Below, one piece after another: positions 25,192 through 34,225 of a stretch of 64,000 bases of DNA. The translations under genes were made by a program, and so were the position numbers. The stretch is taken from contig NZ_CBCRXM010000003.1 in the NCBI RefSeq assembly GCF_965137005.1, positions 124,001-188,000 of the forward strand, written 5' to 3'. Within the stretch, counting starts at the first letter, position 1; each line of letters starts with the position of its first letter. The DNA comes from Sphingomonas_O antarctica (lineage in GTDB: Bacteria; Pseudomonadota; Alphaproteobacteria; Sphingomonadales; Sphingomonadaceae). The notes below the pieces were generated by a model. That model was not told where the DNA came from and searched no databases. It worked only from the letters and a program-made list of their open reading frames with translations.

Positions 25192-27786
25192 ATGACGCAA
25201 TCGACCGCAACCTTCGTCAATATCGGCGAGCGCACCAACGTCACCGGATCGGCGGCGTTCAAGAAGCTGATCATGGCGGGCGATTATTCGCGCGCGGTCG
25301 AAGTCGCGCGCCAACAGGTGGAAAACGGCGCGCAGATCATCGACGTCAACATGGACGAAGGGCTGCTCGATTCCGAAGCGGCGATGGTCACCTTCCTCAA
25401 ACTGATCGCCGCCGAGCCGGATATCGCGCGCGTCCCGGTCATGGTCGACAGCTCGAAATGGAGTGTGATCGAAGCTGGCCTCAAGTGCGTCCCCGGCAAG
25501 CCGATCGTCAATTCGATCAGCATGAAGGAGGGCGAGACGGCCTTCCTCGACCAGGCGCGCAAATGCATGAATTACGGCGCCGCCGTCGTGGTCATGGCGT
25601 TCGACGAGACCGGCCAGGCCGACACCCAGGCACGCAAAGAGGAAATCTGCGCGCGCGCTTACGACCTCCTGATGACCATCGGCTTCCCGCCCGAGGACAT
25701 CATTTTCGATCCCAACATCTTTGCCGTCGCGACGGGGATCGAGGAGCATAATAACTACGCGGTCGACTTCATCGAGGCGGTCAAAAACATCCGCATCCGT
25801 TGCCCGCACGCGCATTTTTCGGGCGGCCTGTCGAATCTAAGCTTCAGCTTCCGCGGCAACGAACCGGTGCGCCGCGCGATGCACAGCGTGTTCCTTTACT
25901 ACGCGATACCCGCGGGCCTCGACATGGCGATCGTCAATGCCGGCCAGCTCGACGTGTACGACACGATCGACCCCGCGCTCCGTCAGGCGTGCGAGGACGT
26001 CATCCTCAACCGCGATCCCGGCGCGACCGAACGGCTGGTCGATCTCGCCGAACGCTATCGCGGCACCGACGCGGCGGTCGAAAAGGCTGCCGAGGAATGG
26101 CGCGGCTGGGAAGTCCGCAAGCGGCTCGAACATGCCCTGGTCAAGGGCATCGACATGTATGTCGTCGAGGACACCGAGGAGATGCGCCTCGCTTTGCCCA
26201 AGCCGATCGAGGTGATCGAAGGCCCGCTGATGGACGGCATGAACGTCGTCGGAGACCTGTTCGGCAGCGGCAAGATGTTCCTGCCGCAGGTCGTCAAATC
26301 GGCGCGCGTGATGAAGAAGGCGGTGGCGCATCTGCTGCCCTTCATCGAAGCCGAAAAGACCCCCGGTCAGCGCGCCAAGGGCCGCATCATCATGGCCACC
26401 GTCAAGGGCGACGTCCACGATATCGGCAAGAATATTGTGGGGGTCGTGCTGCAATGTAATGGGTACGAAGTCATCGACCTTGGTGTGATGGTGCCGTGGT
26501 CGAAGATTTTGGAAGCCGCGAACGAGAATGATGCGGACATGATCGGCCTCAGCGGGTTGATCACCCCGTCGCTCGACGAAATGGTCACGGTGGCGGAGGA
26601 AATGCAGCGCGCGGGCATGACCATGCCGCTGCTGATCGGTGGCGCGACGACTTCGAAAGTCCACACCGCGCTGCGCATCGACCCGGCATACAAAGGCCCG
26701 GTCCTGCACGTCCTCGACGCCAGCCGCGCGGTCGGCGTGGCAACGGCGTTGGTCAGCGACACCGGGCGCGACGCCTATGTCGAAGGTTTTGCCAAGGACT
26801 ACGCGCACGTCCGCGAAGTCCGCGAGGGCAAGGGGCAAAACCCGCTGCTCAGCCTCGAAGACGCGCGCGCCAATGGTGTCAAGGCGGACATGCGGCTGAA
26901 ACCGCAACCACCGCTCCAGCCCGGCGTGCATCGGTTCGACGATTGGGATTTGGCCGACCTCGCCAGCATCATCGACTGGACGCCATTTTTCCGCGCGTGG
27001 GAATTGGCGGGCAATTACCCTGCGATCCTCGACGACGAAGTGGTTGGCGAGTCGGCGCGCAACTTGTTCGACGATGCGCAAGCGATGCTCAAGCGGATCA
27101 TCGACGAAAAATGGCTCACCGCGCGCGGGGTCGCTGGTTTATGGCCGTGCCGCCGTCACGGCGACGATGTGATCCTCCATCTCGAAGGGGAGGATCACTT
27201 CAAATTCAGCTTCCTCCGCCAGCAGATCGCCAAGCGCGAAGGCCGACCCAATATGTGCCTCGCCGACTTTGTCGACCATGATGGCGACTGGATCGGCGGC
27301 TTCGCGGTCGGCATCCACGGCATCGAGCCATACCTCGCCGGATTCCGTGCACAGCATGACGATTATCAGGACATCCTGCTCAAGGCGCTGGCGGATCGCT
27401 TCGCTGAAGCCTTTGCCGAACGCCTTCACAGCCATGTCCGCACGACATTGTGGGGCTACGCGCCCGGCGAGCAACTTACCCCCGAGGCACTGATCAAGGA
27501 AGAGTATCGCGGCATCCGTCCCGCGCCTGGCTATCCGGCATGCCCTGATCACAGCCTCAAGCCGATCCTGTTCGAACTGCTACAGGCGGGCGATACCGGG
27601 CTGACGCTGACCGAAAGCTTCGCAATGCTGCCCACCGCGGCAGTCTCCGGCTTTTACTTCGGCCATCCGCAAGCCGAATATTTCGGTGTCGCGCGGATCG
27701 GCGAAGGCCAGGTCGAGGATTATGCGGCGCGGCGCGGCGTTGACCTCGACACCGCCCGCCGCTGGCTCAGGCCCAATATCGATTAA
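25192..27786 (+). CDS. metH: Cobalamin-dependent methionine synthase, folate/B12/activation module (split MetH, C-terminal part)
   Basis: 864 aa. The pterin-binding domain occupies residues about 5-260 (FVNIGERTNVTGS, then IDVNMDEGLLD and VDSSKWSVIEAGL). A helical cap follows, then the cobalamin domain with KGDVHDIGKNIVG (His409 is the lower axial B12 ligand). The SAM-dependent reactivation domain holds RPAPGYPACPDH near residue 777. It lacks the homocysteine module, which the preceding gene encodes. ATG 25192 gives the domain start. Long antisense frames are shadows. Confidence 0.96.
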   Translation: MTQSTATFVNIGERTNVTGSAAFKKLIMAGDYSRAVEVARQQVENGAQIIDVNMDEGLLDSEAAMVTFLKLIAAEPDIARVPVMVDSSKWSVIEAGLKCVPGKPIVNSISMKEGETAFLDQARKCMNYGAAVVVMAFDETGQADTQARKEEICARAYDLLMTIGFPPEDIIFDPNIFAVATGIEEHNNYAVDFIEAVKNIRIRCPHAHFSGGLSNLSFSFRGNEPVRRAMHSVFLYYAIPAGLDMAIVNAGQLDVYDTIDPALRQACEDVILNRDPGATERLVDLAERYRGTDAAVEKAAEEWRGWEVRKRLEHALVKGIDMYVVEDTEEMRLALPKPIEVIEGPLMDGMNVVGDLFGSGKMFLPQVVKSARVMKKAVAHLLPFIEAEKTPGQRAKGRIIMATVKGDVHDIGKNIVGVVLQCNGYEVIDLGVMVPWSKILEAANENDADMIGLSGLITPSLDEMVTVAEEMQRAGMTMPLLIGGATTSKVHTALRIDPAYKGPVLHVLDASRAVGVATALVSDTGRDAYVEGFAKDYAHVREVREGKGQNPLLSLEDARANGVKADMRLKPQPPLQPGVHRFDDWDLADLASIIDWTPFFRAWELAGNYPAILDDEVVGESARNLFDDAQAMLKRIIDEKWLTARGVAGLWPCRRHGDDVILHLEGEDHFKFSFLRQQIAKREGRPNMCLADFVDHDGDWIGGFAVGIHGIEPYLAGFRAQHDDYQDILLKALADRFAEAFAERLHSHVRTTLWGYAPGEQLTPEALIKEEYRGIRPAPGYPACPDHSLKPILFELLQAGDTGLTLTESFAMLPTAAVSGFYFGHPQAEYFGVARIGEGQVEDYAARRGVDLDTARRWLRPNID

Positions 27787-27792
27787 ACTAGA

Positions 27793-27825
27793 GGGGGCGC
27801 CGCGATGTCCCCCCGCGACGCCCCC
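27793..27825 (+). terminator. GC-rich hairpin after metH
   Basis: GGGGGCG (27793-27799) pairs with CGCCCCC (27819-27825), and CGCG with CGCG inside, with one mismatch. It lies 6 bases past the metH stop and has no T-run. The rest of the 196-base gap to the phosphatase gene holds only a short hairpin (TGTCCCG-CTT-CGGGACA, 27965-27981) next to that gene's stop. Confidence 0.45.
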
Positions 27826-27982
27826 ACAGGCCCCCACCTGTTGACTGGTTGCGCGAGCGCCGTCGCTGGTGCGACGCGCCCGCCTTGCTTGTCGGCGCTG
27901 CTAAACCCTTGCGGCCTCACAAAATTGGACAGAAACGACACGCGGGCCAACTTTCGGTGGTACATGTCCCGCTTCGGGACAG

Positions 27983-29614
27983 TCATCGGCGGCAGGTCGA
28001 TCCCGCTCCGGCATCGAGATCGAGGCAGCGGCCGTCCATATCGCCCGCCGGAACCTCCAAACCGATCAGCGCGGCGAGGGTCGGCGCGATGTCGATCGTC
28101 TCGACGCTGTTGGGCTGTTCGAACCCGGTCATGCCCTTGCGCCAGAACAGGATTGGCACACGGCGGTCGTAATCGTACGGACTGCCATGCGTTGCGGCAT
28201 AGCCCGGCGTCGGCACCGCGATCGGTGTAACCCGCGGTTTCAGCAACACCAGGAAATCGCCCGACCGCGCCGGGCTGAAGGATGCGCGCGCGCGTTCGGC
28301 GAGGGTCCAGAGTTCGACTGGCCTGGTTCCCGGCGGCGTTGCCATCAACTCGGCCTTGGTCAGCACCGTCGCCACTTGGGGCATCGCCATGAACAATGCC
28401 TTCGCCCGCGCAACGACGTCCGCGCGCTTGGCCGCCGGTACAGCGTTATCGACCCAGACGTCGCCCAGATCGGCATAGCGCAGCACCGGACCGGTCAGGC
28501 CCATTTCCTTGCCGATCTGCACACCGATCTTGCCGGCGGTGACACCGGGATCGATGCGCTGCGCATCGGACAGCGCGTGATCGCGGTTGCGCTCGGGGAT
28601 GTCATGCCCGCCATGATCGGCGGTCAACACGACGACATAGTCGACCTTGGCGCGGTCCAGTTGCTTGAACAGCTCCGCCAGCAATCCGTCGAGCGCGGTC
28701 AGCTGGATGCACGTTTCCGCACCCTCGGTCCCATAGCGGTGATCGACATAGTCGGTGCCCGAGGCGCCGACGATCAACAGATCGGTCGACGAACCCTGAC
28801 CCAGCTTCATGTCGTGGGCGAGGTCACCCGCCAGCGCGAACGTCGCACGGTCGAGATCGGGCGAGGCGCGGAACGAATCCACGTCGCCCGCCTTGCGCAC
28901 GAAGCGCCCGTCACCGACCGACAGCGTGGGCGACAAGGGCACGGCGCGATCGCGATTGCTACATTGCGGCGACAGTTTCTGCGCTTTGCCCTCCGCGCCA
29001 AGCAGCTTGGTCAGCCCGGCATTGACGCGCGTCACCGGAACCGGAATCGGCATCTGCGCTCGCGGCGCCAGTGTCACGAACCTGTTCTTGGTGAACGGAT
29101 CGAGGAACCACATCTGGTCGGTCGTGTGCCCGCCCATCATGATCGCTGCGCGATCCTTGCCCGACACCGACACGACGCGGCTTTCGGGGTTCAGCGCCTT
29201 CATCCGGTCGCCCAGCGTCGGCACCAGCAAATGTGCCGCGCTGGGCGTATAGGCGCGAAACGTCGATCCGGGGACGGTTTCATCTTCGGCGCAATAAACC
29301 TGACTTTCGGCGCGCGCCGCCTGATCGATCCAGTTGTTGGCGATGATCCCGGTGCGCGCCGGATGGTCGCCGGTCAGGATCGTCGAATGACCGGGACAAG
29401 TCTCGGTCGCGGCGTGGCTTTGATAGCCCGACGGAAACACCGCGCCGCTGGCCAGGCGCTTGAACCCGCCGGTCCATTGCCCGCGATATTCGGCGAACAG
29501 ATCGGCCGAAAACTGATCGACCGACACGACGACGATCAGCTTCGGGGGGGTCGCCGGTTGCGCCGCGAGCGGGCTGGCGACGAGTGCGGCGAAAGTGGCG
29601 AGGAACCGGCGCAT
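27983..29614 (-). CDS. Alkaline phosphatase, PafA/SPAP type
   Basis: 543-aa periplasmic phosphatase. Signal peptide cut near PLAAQP. Alkaline phosphatase superfamily with a threonine nucleophile: TETCPGHST, Thr72 preceding C-P-G-H. Metal ligands follow the pattern VSVDQFSAD near the N-terminus, TADHGGHDIPE in the middle and a late THGSPYDYDRRVPIL histidine. Resembles the Ca- or Zn-dependent PafA family and the characterised Sphingomonas alkaline phosphatase. Single gene, divergent from the DsbD-like gene. Phosphate scavenging is inferred. Confidence 0.92.
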   Translation of the reverse strand: MRRFLATFAALVASPLAAQPATPPKLIVVVSVDQFSADLFAEYRGQWTGGFKRLASGAVFPSGYQSHAATETCPGHSTILTGDHPARTGIIANNWIDQAARAESQVYCAEDETVPGSTFRAYTPSAAHLLVPTLGDRMKALNPESRVVSVSGKDRAAIMMGGHTTDQMWFLDPFTKNRFVTLAPRAQMPIPVPVTRVNAGLTKLLGAEGKAQKLSPQCSNRDRAVPLSPTLSVGDGRFVRKAGDVDSFRASPDLDRATFALAGDLAHDMKLGQGSSTDLLIVGASGTDYVDHRYGTEGAETCIQLTALDGLLAELFKQLDRAKVDYVVVLTADHGGHDIPERNRDHALSDAQRIDPGVTAGKIGVQIGKEMGLTGPVLRYADLGDVWVDNAVPAAKRADVVARAKALFMAMPQVATVLTKAELMATPPGTRPVELWTLAERARASFSPARSGDFLVLLKPRVTPIAVPTPGYAATHGSPYDYDRRVPILFWRKGMTGFEQPNSVETIDIAPTLAALIGLEVPAGDMDGRCLDLDAGAGSTCRR

Positions 29615-29658
29615 GACAACTCCTTGGGCATTCGTGAAACGGCGCTATAGCGTGCGCG

Positions 29659-31641
29659 ATGCGCTTGTCTCGCCTGCTCATGTTGCTGTTTCTTTGCATC
29701 GCCGCGCCTGCCGCCGCGCGCAACATGGACGGGGTGCTGGTCGCCGAAACGATGCACCCGCGCGCCGGACAGGAGGTTGCGGTTGCACTGGTCCTGACCC
29801 CGCATCCCGGCTGGCATGGCTATTGGAGCAATCCGGGCGAGGCGGGTTTCCCGCCCCAGTTCAAATGGACCCTGCCCGCGGACACGCTGGTCGCCGGGCC
29901 CGATTTCCCGGTGCCGCATGTCCTCTCCGTCGCGGGCCTCGCCAATTATGTGTTCGAGGGGGAGCATGCACTGCTGTTTCGCCTCAAGGTCCCGCGCAGC
30001 CTCGCGTCGGGCCGGGCGATACCGCTCAAATTGAGCGCACATTACCTCGTGTGCAGCGCCGAAGTCTGCGTTCCCGAAGCCGCCGAATTCGCGCTGACCC
30101 TGACCGCCGGTGACGGCACCGATCGCGATCCGCGCTTCGATGCATGGCGCGCCAGGCTCCCCGCACCGCTGGCCGCCGAAGCGCATTTTTCGCACGAACA
30201 GCCGCTGATCCGCTTCGCCATCCCCTATCCCGCCAACGCCGCCCTCACCGATCCGCGCATCTATCCAATCGGACGCAAGGCGATCATCGATTCGAGCCCG
30301 CAGGCCGTGACGCGCGTCGGCGATACGCTGGTCGTCAGCCTGTCCGCCGCGCCGAACTTCAGCCAGGCGTCGATCGCCGGGGTGCTGGCGATCGGCGGGG
30401 GTCGCGGGCTGAGCTTTACCGCCGTCCCGGGCCCCGTGCCCGCCGTCCCGCCGCCCGCCCCGCGCGCCGACGCGCGCGCGACGATCATCGCGCTGCTCGG
30501 CGCGATCCTCGGCGGGCTGATCCTCAACATCATGCCATGCGTGTTCCCCATCCTCAGTCTGAAGGCGCTCAGCCTCGCCAAATCGGGCGCGGATGAGCGC
30601 GCGGCGCGGCGCGAGGCGCTGGCCTATGCAGCGGGGGCGATACTTGTCCTCACCGCGCTCGGCGGCTTGGTCATCGCGCTCAAGGTCGGCTGGGCGTTCC
30701 AGCTGCAGGACCCGCGCGTCGTCCTGATCCTATTCGCGCTGATGGTTGCGCTGACACTCAATCTGCTCGGCGTATTCGAGCTGCCCGTGCTCGGCGGCGG
30801 CACACATCCCGCAGGCGGATTTGCCACCGGCGCACTCGCCGCTTTCGTCGCGACCCCATGCACCGGCCCGTTCATGGGCGCAGCGTTGGGCGCGGCGCTA
30901 ATCCTGCCGCCTGCGGCAGCCTTGGCCGTGTTCGCCGGGCTGGGATTCGGCTTGGCACTCCCGTTCCTCGCCATCGGCTTCATCCCAGCGCTGCGCCGCA
31001 AATTGCCGCGACCAGGCCAATGGATGGTCACCCTGCGCCGCGTGCTGGCGGTGCCGATGGCGCTGACCGCGCTGTGGCTCGGCTGGGTGTTTTCGCGGCA
31101 AACAGGCTCGACCGGCTTGGCCCTCATGCTGGGCGTGGTTGCCGTCGTGACGGTAGCACTGTTCTTCGGTGGCCGGCGTCAGCATGTCGGTCGCGCCGGC
31201 ATCGCCATCGCCGCAGCCATTGCGGTCGTTGGCACCATCGCTGCCGCCGGATTGGTGCGGCCCAAGGCGCGAAACGCAATATCGGCCACCGCCGACAGCC
31301 CGGCGACCGGCGAAAAATTCTCCGAAGCCCGCCTCGCCCAACTCGTCGCCGCCAAAAAACCCGTCTTCGTCTATTTTACCGCCGATTGGTGCCTGACCTG
31401 CAAGGTCAACGAAAAGGCCGCAATCGACCGCGAAGAAACGCAAGCGGCGTTCAAAAAAGCCGGAGTCACCACGCTCGTCGGCGACTGGACCGACGGCGAT
31501 GCGACGATCGGAGCCTTCCTCCGCGCGCACGGCCGCGCCGGCGTGCCGCTCTACCTCTATTATGCGCCGGGCGAAGCGAATGCTCGCGAGCTGCCGCAGA
31601 TCCTCACGCCCGAAACGCTGATCCGCCAGACCGGCAGCTAG
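29659..31641 (+). CDS. DsbD-family protein-disulfide reductase
   Basis: 660 aa. Signal peptide (residues 1-21), an N-terminal periplasmic DsbD-alpha-like domain (to about residue 265) with Cys in YLVCSAEVCVPEA, then about eight membrane helices containing IMPCVFPILSLKAL and TPCTGPFMG, whose cysteines relay electrons, and a C-terminal thioredoxin domain with WCLTC (Cys578, Cys581) and the cis-Pro loop GVPLY. It passes reducing power from cytosolic thioredoxin to periplasmic substrates. It overlaps the convergent dehalogenase gene by 4 bases. Confidence 0.93.
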   Translation: MRLSRLLMLLFLCIAAPAAARNMDGVLVAETMHPRAGQEVAVALVLTPHPGWHGYWSNPGEAGFPPQFKWTLPADTLVAGPDFPVPHVLSVAGLANYVFEGEHALLFRLKVPRSLASGRAIPLKLSAHYLVCSAEVCVPEAAEFALTLTAGDGTDRDPRFDAWRARLPAPLAAEAHFSHEQPLIRFAIPYPANAALTDPRIYPIGRKAIIDSSPQAVTRVGDTLVVSLSAAPNFSQASIAGVLAIGGGRGLSFTAVPGPVPAVPPPAPRADARATIIALLGAILGGLILNIMPCVFPILSLKALSLAKSGADERAARREALAYAAGAILVLTALGGLVIALKVGWAFQLQDPRVVLILFALMVALTLNLLGVFELPVLGGGTHPAGGFATGALAAFVATPCTGPFMGAALGAALILPPAAALAVFAGLGFGLALPFLAIGFIPALRRKLPRPGQWMVTLRRVLAVPMALTALWLGWVFSRQTGSTGLALMLGVVAVVTVALFFGGRRQHVGRAGIAIAAAIAVVGTIAAAGLVRPKARNAISATADSPATGEKFSEARLAQLVAAKKPVFVYFTADWCLTCKVNEKAAIDREETQAAFKKAGVTTLVGDWTDGDATIGAFLRAHGRAGVPLYLYYAPGEANARELPQILTPETLIRQTGS

Positions 31642-32531
31642 ACCTCTGCGAAGCTGGCCAAAGCGGCGGACACCACTTGCTCGCCCCATTCCTGCACGAA
31701 ATGCCCCGCTTCGCGGATAATCAGCGGCTCGGGGCAATTGCGGATATTTCGGCGCAGCGCCTGCATCGCGTCTTCGTTGATCACCGGATCACTGCCGCCG
31801 ATCGCCATAAAGCTCTTCCCGGTCCATTCGTCGTGCCACCAGGCGCGCGCGGCACGGCTGATATGGGCGCCGCCCGCATCGCGGTGCGTCGGCACCAGTT
31901 CGGGAAATTGCCGCACTCCCGCCTTATACGACGCATCGGGATAAGGTGCCGCATAAGCTGCCGCTTCGGCCTCGCTCAACACCGGCGTGCCGCGCGCGAA
32001 CAGCGATTGCAGGTCGAGATCGGGCTGCGAGCGGTTGAAGGCCTTCCAAGCCTCGAATCCCGGCCCCAGCGGACTTTCCCCGGTCGCCATGCCAGTGTTC
32101 ATGACAATCAGCCGCGTAAAACGCTCGGCCATGAACGGCGGAATAGTCAGGCCCAGCAACCCGCCCCAATCCTGGCACACCAAAGTGACGTTGGTCAGGT
32201 CGAGCGCGACGATCAGGTCGACCAAACTCTGCCGGTGGAAATCGAAGCTGTACACCCGCTGCGCCATCGGCTTGTCCGATTTGCCGAACCCGAACAGATC
32301 GGGCGCGATCACCCGGCCATGCGGCGCCAGCAGCGGGATCATCTTGCGGTACAGATACGACCAGCTCGGCTGGCCGTGGAGACACAGGAACATCGCATCG
32401 CCCGACCCTTCATCAAGGTAATGCATGCGCAGCCCGTTGGCATGCTCGTGCCAGTGCGGCGCGAAAGCATAGCCGGGCAGATCGGCGAACCGCGCGTCCG
32501 GTGTCCGCAGCGCTTCGATTATCGTTTCCAA
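31638..32531 (-). CDS. Haloalkane dehalogenase-like alpha/beta hydrolase
   Basis: 297 aa. The fold and motifs fit subfamily I haloalkane dehalogenases: the oxyanion segment LHGQPSWSYLY, nucleophile elbow VCQDWGG (Asp121 followed by halide-binding Trp122), a GGSDPVI acidic segment and the catalytic His in EAGHFVQEWG. It would hydrolyse carbon-halogen bonds to alcohols; the natural substrate is unknown. The TTG start at 32531 has a strong GGAGGAG site 7 bases upstream, inside the end of the amidohydrolase gene (13-base overlap), so the two are co-expressed. Confidence 0.88.
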   Translation of the reverse strand: METIIEALRTPDARFADLPGYAFAPHWHEHANGLRMHYLDEGSGDAMFLCLHGQPSWSYLYRKMIPLLAPHGRVIAPDLFGFGKSDKPMAQRVYSFDFHRQSLVDLIVALDLTNVTLVCQDWGGLLGLTIPPFMAERFTRLIVMNTGMATGESPLGPGFEAWKAFNRSQPDLDLQSLFARGTPVLSEAEAAAYAAPYPDASYKAGVRQFPELVPTHRDAGGAHISRAARAWWHDEWTGKSFMAIGGSDPVINEDAMQALRRNIRNCPEPLIIREAGHFVQEWGEQVVSAALASFAEV

Positions 32532-34138
32532 GCCCGCACTCCTCCGATCCAGGTCTCACTCACCCGTGTCGCGCGCAATTGCGACGGCGTCGATTGCAAC
32601 GGATCGACATCGACCAGCACGAAATCGGCATCCATGCCCGGCGCCAGACGCCCCAGTTTCGCTTCGGCAAACATCGCCCGCGCGGCGCCGATCGTATAGC
32701 CGGCCAGCGCCTGTTCGCGCGTCACGCGTTCCTGCGCCTGCCAGCCGCCGAACGGTTCGCCCTTGTCATCCTCGCGCGTCACCGCCGCGGCCATCCCGGC
32801 CCAGGGGTCGGGCCGCTCGACCGGCGTGTCCGATCCGAAGACGAGGCTCGCGCCGTTGCGCAGCATCGATGCCCAAGCATAGGCCCCCGCCAATCGCGCC
32901 GGCCCGAGCCGCGCCTCGGCCATCGTCCGGTCGCTGGTCTGGTGAACCGGCTGCATCGACGCGACGATGCCATGCTTGCCAAAGCGCGGCAGGTCCGCCG
33001 GATCGACGATCTGCGCGTGTTCGATCCGCCAGCGCCGGTCGCCGTTAAAGGTGCCAGACACTTCCTCGATCGCCGACAGCACCTGCGCATTGGCGCGATC
33101 GCCGATGGCGTGAACGGCGACCTGCATCCCGTCCATCGAGGCGCGCACCATCAGATTGCGCAGTTTGGCGTCGTCCATGAAGCACGCGCCGCTTTCGGTC
33201 GGCTTGTCGGCATAAGGCTGTTTGAGGCACGCACCGCGCGACCCCAATGCCCCGTCGGCGTAAAGCTTTACGCCGGACATCCGCAGCCGGTCGCCATAGA
33301 GCCACGGCGTCGGCTGGCCCGAGGTGATCGCCTCCATCGGCTCGAGCCCCAGCGAATAACTGACGATGCGGACGCGCAGCCGCCCCTCATCACCCGCGCG
33401 GCGAAACGCCAGCCAGTCCTCGCCCGAAGTGCCCATGTCGGCGACCGCGGTGACGCCGTACGCCAGAAAAACGTCCTGCGCCTTGGCCAGCCCCAGATCG
33501 CGATCCTTGGATGTGAGCGATGGCACGACCCGCTCCACCAGGCCCTTGGCGCTGTCGACGAACACCCCGCCTTCGATCCGGCCGCCCGGCGGCGCCTTGG
33601 TCGCGGCGGTGATGCCCGCCGCCTTCAACGCGGCGGCGTTGGCCCAGCCGGCATGCCCGTCGGCGCGCGACAGCCAGATCGGGCGGCCATCGGCCAGATC
33701 GAGTTCGGCAGCGGTCGGAAACCGGCCCAGTGCCCAACGCTCCTGATTCCATCCGCCGCCCAGGATCCATTTCCGTTCGGGATGCGCGGCGGCGAAGGCG
33801 CGGATGCGGTCCTGCGCCTGCGCCAGACTGGTGGTCCCGGACAAGTCGAGCGACAAGGCCGCCAGCCCCGTTTCCATGACATGCGTGTGCGCGTCGATCA
33901 GCCCGGGCATCAGCACCTGGCCCTTGCCGTCATAGCGCCAATCGAGCTTGTCGGGCTTTTTGTTACCCGCCTCGATCAGCTTGCCGATATGGCCGTCGGC
34001 AGTGACGGTCAGCGCCGAAAAGCGCACCACACGGCCATTCTCGTCTAGCGTCACGCCATTGACATTGTCGACCAGCCCATCGGCAAAAGCGGGCGGGGCA
34101 GAGGCGAAGGCGACAAGCGCCAGTGGCAACCATTTCAT
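32519..34138 (-). CDS. Exported amidohydrolase (YtcJ-like metal-dependent hydrolase)
   Basis: 539 aa. Signal peptide (ALVAFASAPPAFAD), then an amidohydrolase-3 composite domain: VLMPGLIDAHTHVMETG with the HxH metal pair, GGGWNQERW, KLYADGALGSRGA, IEHAQIVD, and a late FGSDTPVE with the catalytic Asp. Relatives deacylate or deamidate varied small molecules; the substrate is unknown. Export to the periplasm is inferred from the signal peptide. ATG 34138 is chosen because it opens into the signal peptide; a much longer frame upstream runs antisense to the kinase gene. Confidence 0.9.
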   Translation of the reverse strand: MKWLPLALVAFASAPPAFADGLVDNVNGVTLDENGRVVRFSALTVTADGHIGKLIEAGNKKPDKLDWRYDGKGQVLMPGLIDAHTHVMETGLAALSLDLSGTTSLAQAQDRIRAFAAAHPERKWILGGGWNQERWALGRFPTAAELDLADGRPIWLSRADGHAGWANAAALKAAGITAATKAPPGGRIEGGVFVDSAKGLVERVVPSLTSKDRDLGLAKAQDVFLAYGVTAVADMGTSGEDWLAFRRAGDEGRLRVRIVSYSLGLEPMEAITSGQPTPWLYGDRLRMSGVKLYADGALGSRGACLKQPYADKPTESGACFMDDAKLRNLMVRASMDGMQVAVHAIGDRANAQVLSAIEEVSGTFNGDRRWRIEHAQIVDPADLPRFGKHGIVASMQPVHQTSDRTMAEARLGPARLAGAYAWASMLRNGASLVFGSDTPVERPDPWAGMAAAVTREDDKGEPFGGWQAQERVTREQALAGYTIGAARAMFAEAKLGRLAPGMDADFVLVDVDPLQSTPSQLRATRVSETWIGGVRAWKR

Positions 34139-34225
34139 CAACTTGAGGTTTGACAGAAGGCGTCGGGCGCGTCCACGCCCCTCACCGGTGCGGACCTCTC
34201 GATCTGCTTTGAGGAGACGGTGCGA

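Noticed and set aside
25837..27081. 414-codon minus-strand frame inside metH
   Set aside because: Antisense to a clear MetH coding region, with His/Asp/Arg-biased composition of a shadow frame.
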